DNA of 16,188 bases from assembly GCA_009776995.1 (NCBI GenBank), contig WRMR01000038.1, forward strand, positions 1 to 16,188, read 5' to 3'. The position numbers and the translations under genes are program-made. Origin of the DNA: Planctomycetaceae bacterium (GTDB lineage Bacteria; Planctomycetota; Planctomycetia; Pirellulales; Thermoguttaceae). The notes beneath the pieces were generated by a model. It was not told the DNA's origin, did no database searches, and was given only the letters and a program-made list of their open reading frames with translations. Every line of letters starts with the position of its first letter. The stretch's first letter is position 1. Positions 13,943-16,188 of this stretch are shown in pieces.

Positions 13943-16188
13943 GATGCCCTCCTTCCGTGTTTTCCGATGCGTTTTCGGACGCGACTTCCGCGACGACTTC
14001 CGTTTGGGGATGATTCGCTTTCTGTTTTTTCATCGAAAGCGGCGTTGTCATGATCTTTTGAAACACGTCCCAGCCGCGCAACAGCGACCAGATCACCCAG
14101 GCGAGTACGGTCAGCAGAATCGCCCAGCGCACGCCGGTCACGACTCCGACGACGTACATCAGCGTCGGCGCAACAAATGCCAGCAACGCATACAACGCAA
14201 TGACGCCGAACACCGCAATCCCGCGGATTCGCCAGTTGTAGCGGGTCAGCACAAGTCCTCCCGCCAGCAAAATCACGAACAAAAATGCGTTGATACAACT
14301 GATTTTCCGCATTGTCAGCTTCAGCAAATGACTCGTGTCCGGGTCAGGCTGCACGGTCGAAAACAGATACGGCACACCATCAACCGGGAAATCCTGCCAT
14401 AACGTCTGTTGTGCCATACCTTGTTGCATGTTATACATGATTTCGTCGATTTTTGGCGTATTGTATGTGTCAATTCGGTTTTTGTCATTGCCCGGCACCT
14501 GTTGGAAATTTTTCGAGCAGTTCCCCTTGTACGACGTGAGTGCATATTCCTCCGGGATATAAACCGCCGCGTAAATGTGTTGCACGGCGGGTTCGTCCGG
14601 AAATCGCGGTAACGCAATTCTTTCACGAACCGCCATGGCCTTGCGTTCGGGTTTCGCGTTCGCCTGCTTTTGCGTGTAACGCAGTTCGAGCAGGAACGGC
14701 CTGTCCGGTACGGTCGAAGTCAGCGGAATCAAATACTGCCCTGCCGAATCCTTTTCAACTGTCACCGGCACACCGTTGATGCGCGGTTCGACGCCGAACT
14801 CGCAATCGTCCGGCAAAATAATCGGCAACCGTTGTTTGACGCTTTGGATGCGATACAATGCCTGCACCGATTGCATGTTCGCCCGTGTCAGCACGATCCG
14901 TAGTAAACCGTATTCGATGCTTGCCCGTTTGACCTCCTGCAACTCGTAACGTGTCGCGTTGAGTGACAACTCCCATTCGTCATGAAACTCAAATGCGTAG
15001 GCCGCATCCTGCACGCGGTCTTCCGCAGCCACATCGTGTTGCGGGTCGATCTGCCGCAAACCCCGGTTGACGTCCGTTGCCGAAAGATCGACCGTTTCCG
15101 CTTTGGCCAGCAAAATTTGCCCCCATGAGCGAAACACGTTCTGCGGCACCAGTCGTGGAATCGGAATCGCGACGCTTGCCCCTTCGAGCAACTGCGGCAC
15201 CTGTTTTTCCCAGGTCAGCGTGATAACGCCGTCGCCGAGCAATTCGTTGCCGCGTTCCAGGTTCCAGGCAACATAGCCTTCGGCCACATCATCCGGTTGC
15301 GGCGCGATGACCGTGTCACGAAACTCGCTCGTCTGGTTTCGCACGATGTCCGAAATTTCCTGCGGCACATCAATTCGCAACGATTTGACGCCGCTGTACA
15401 ACACGTTGTACGCGATTTTATCGCTGAACCGTGCCACGCCGTCGTCAATCCGCACCGAAAGCAATTGCTTGATCGTCACCTGCGGCATACGTCGCGTGAC
15501 CGAAAGCGAAAGCTCCGGCTGATCCGACGCGAACACGTAGGCCAGGTTGGCTTGAGAGCGTTCGCCTGCGACCCACTTATCGGCCAACTGATCGAACGAG
15601 ACGTTCTGCATTCCGCTGAACCCCGTCGGCGTTACCCGCAGGCTATCCGGTGCCGAAAAAATCAAAATTCCCTCTTTTTGCTCAATACCGTCAGGTGAAA
15701 TAACCGGCGAAACGATTTTGACTTCAACCGTTTTTTCCGTATTGCCGCGCAGTTCCTCACGGTCAACCGTCTTGTGCAGCCGCACTTGCACGCCGAACGT
15801 GCCGATGGCCTTGCGTGCGAGATTGATAGTCAGCCGCTTCATTTTCGGCTTGCCTTCCTCATCGGGCAGGTCGGAAAGCTGTGTGCCGTCAATCACGACA
15901 GGCGACATGGCCACTGCCGGGTTGCTGTTGGCCTGGTTCGCCGTCGCGGAGTTGTCGGCACTGGGTAAAATGACGCCGTTTCGCAGAATATTATTGTAAG
16001 GTTGCACGGAAAGGACGTTCATCTCCGCCGGAATGTCGCAAAACAACTGAAAAACGCCTGCCCTTTCAATGCGATAGGCGTTAAACATGACGATATTTTC
16101 CGCATTGGGATCAAGCGTCACCTGCACCTGCGACCGGGCAAAAATACGCGGCTGTTCCTTCTCAACGGCCAGTTCGAGATCATACGCC
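13935..16188 (-). CDS. Large membrane-anchored protein of unknown function, partial (5' end beyond window)
   Basis: The frame is open to the right edge, so about 750 C-terminal residues are seen and the true start is outside; the GTG at 16127 is only an internal in-frame codon. The extracytoplasmic part is beta-rich. It contains VAWNLERGNELLGDG and TLTWEKQ (about 15185-15280), then PQNVFRSWGQILLAKAETV with GLRQIDP (about 15045-15160), and IPEEYALTSYKGN (about 14515-14560). These resemble segments of the giant neighbour. A block of about three to four membrane helices follows (about 14070-14300), then a short hydrophilic Lys/Glu-rich, presumably cytoplasmic tail. No catalytic motif is recognised. 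It overlaps the giant gene by eight bases, so both products are probably made together and may act in one envelope complex; that last point is inference. Confidence 0.88.
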   Translation of the reverse strand, partial: AYDLELAVEKEQPRIFARSQVQVTLDPNAENIVMFNAYRIERAGVFQLFCDIPAEMNVLSVQPYNNILRNGVILPSADNSATANQANSNPAVAMSPVVIDGTQLSDLPDEEGKPKMKRLTINLARKAIGTFGVQVRLHKTVDREELRGNTEKTVEVKIVSPVISPDGIEQKEGILIFSAPDSLRVTPTGFSGMQNVSFDQLADKWVAGERSQANLAYVFASDQPELSLSVTRRMPQVTIKQLLSVRIDDGVARFSDKIAYNVLYSGVKSLRIDVPQEISDIVRNQTSEFRDTVIAPQPDDVAEGYVAWNLERGNELLGDGVITLTWEKQVPQLLEGASVAIPIPRLVPQNVFRSWGQILLAKAETVDLSATDVNRGLRQIDPQHDVAAEDRVQDAAYAFEFHDEWELSLNATRYELQEVKRASIEYGLLRIVLTRANMQSVQALYRIQSVKQRLPIILPDDCEFGVEPRINGVPVTVEKDSAGQYLIPLTSTVPDRPFLLELRYTQKQANAKPERKAMAVRERIALPRFPDEPAVQHIYAAVYIPEEYALTSYKGNCSKNFQQVPGNDKNRIDTYNTPKIDEIMYNMQQGMAQQTLWQDFPVDGVPYLFSTVQPDPDTSHLLKLTMRKISCINAFLFVILLAGGLVLTRYNWRIRGIAVFGVIALYALLAFVAPTLMYVVGVVTGVRWAILLTVLAWVIWSLLRGWDVFQKIMTTPLSMKKQKANHPQTEVVAEVASENASENTEGGHHE
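13947..13954 (-). promoter_or_regulatory. Strong ribosome-binding site for the giant gene
   Basis: The minus strand reads AAGGAGGG four bases before the ATG at 13942, a near-perfect complement of the 16S 3' end. It is embedded in the last codons of the upstream gene, whose TAA (13937-13935) lies just inside the new start. This decides the start and indicates coupled translation. Confidence 0.85.

Overview
The window looks like a chromosomal segment of a Gram-negative bacterium, most probably a planctomycete (Planctomycetota). Two observations support this. It carries a CMP-KDO synthetase gene, so the cell probably makes a KDO-containing lipopolysaccharide. It is also dominated by very large, signal-peptide-bearing, membrane-anchored proteins built from repeated beta-rich modules, of a kind I associate with planctomycete genomes. 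The lineage call is inference from gene content, not from a marker gene. I see no rRNA, tRNA, CRISPR array, transposase, integrase or phage gene.

Left part (1-3376, minus strand). Reading right to left, there is rsmG (16S rRNA m7G527 methyltransferase), kdsB (CMP-KDO synthetase) and a PAPS-dependent sulfotransferase, closely spaced and probably co-transcribed. A separate NADH:flavin oxidoreductase of the old yellow enzyme family follows and runs off the left edge. A divergent promoter region (about 3447-3501) separates this set from a plus-strand pair: a DUF1638 protein of unknown function and, 14 bases later, a beta-carbonic anhydrase. The pair ends in a convergent intergenic region with a long perfect inverted repeat.

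Right part (5189-16188, minus strand). Two translationally coupled genes encode giant envelope proteins. The upstream one is cut by the right edge and ends in a block of membrane helices. The downstream one, 2917 residues, has a signal peptide, a large extracytoplasmic first half, a membrane-helix block in the middle, a second extracytoplasmic half, Gln/Pro-rich and Gly-rich segments, and a C-terminal anchor. Both proteins share recognisable sequence modules, so the giant gene looks like a duplicated and fused version of the same architecture.

The most unusual feature is that the 2917-codon gene is peppered with short repeats of the type normally found between genes, all read through in frame. 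They are three heptanucleotide-repeat cassettes with dyad symmetry (6721-6790, 7127-7227, 9941-10103), two copies of a GC-rich palindrome (9423-9452, 13872-13901) and a copy of a repeat that also lies in the intergenic region at 5132-5173. The cassette at 9941-10103 has 31-base inverted arms matching at 30 positions and sits exactly at the junction of the two halves. Because seven is not a multiple of three, gain or loss of one unit would shift the frame, so these tracts could switch or truncate a surface protein. That is a hypothesis, not something the sequence proves.
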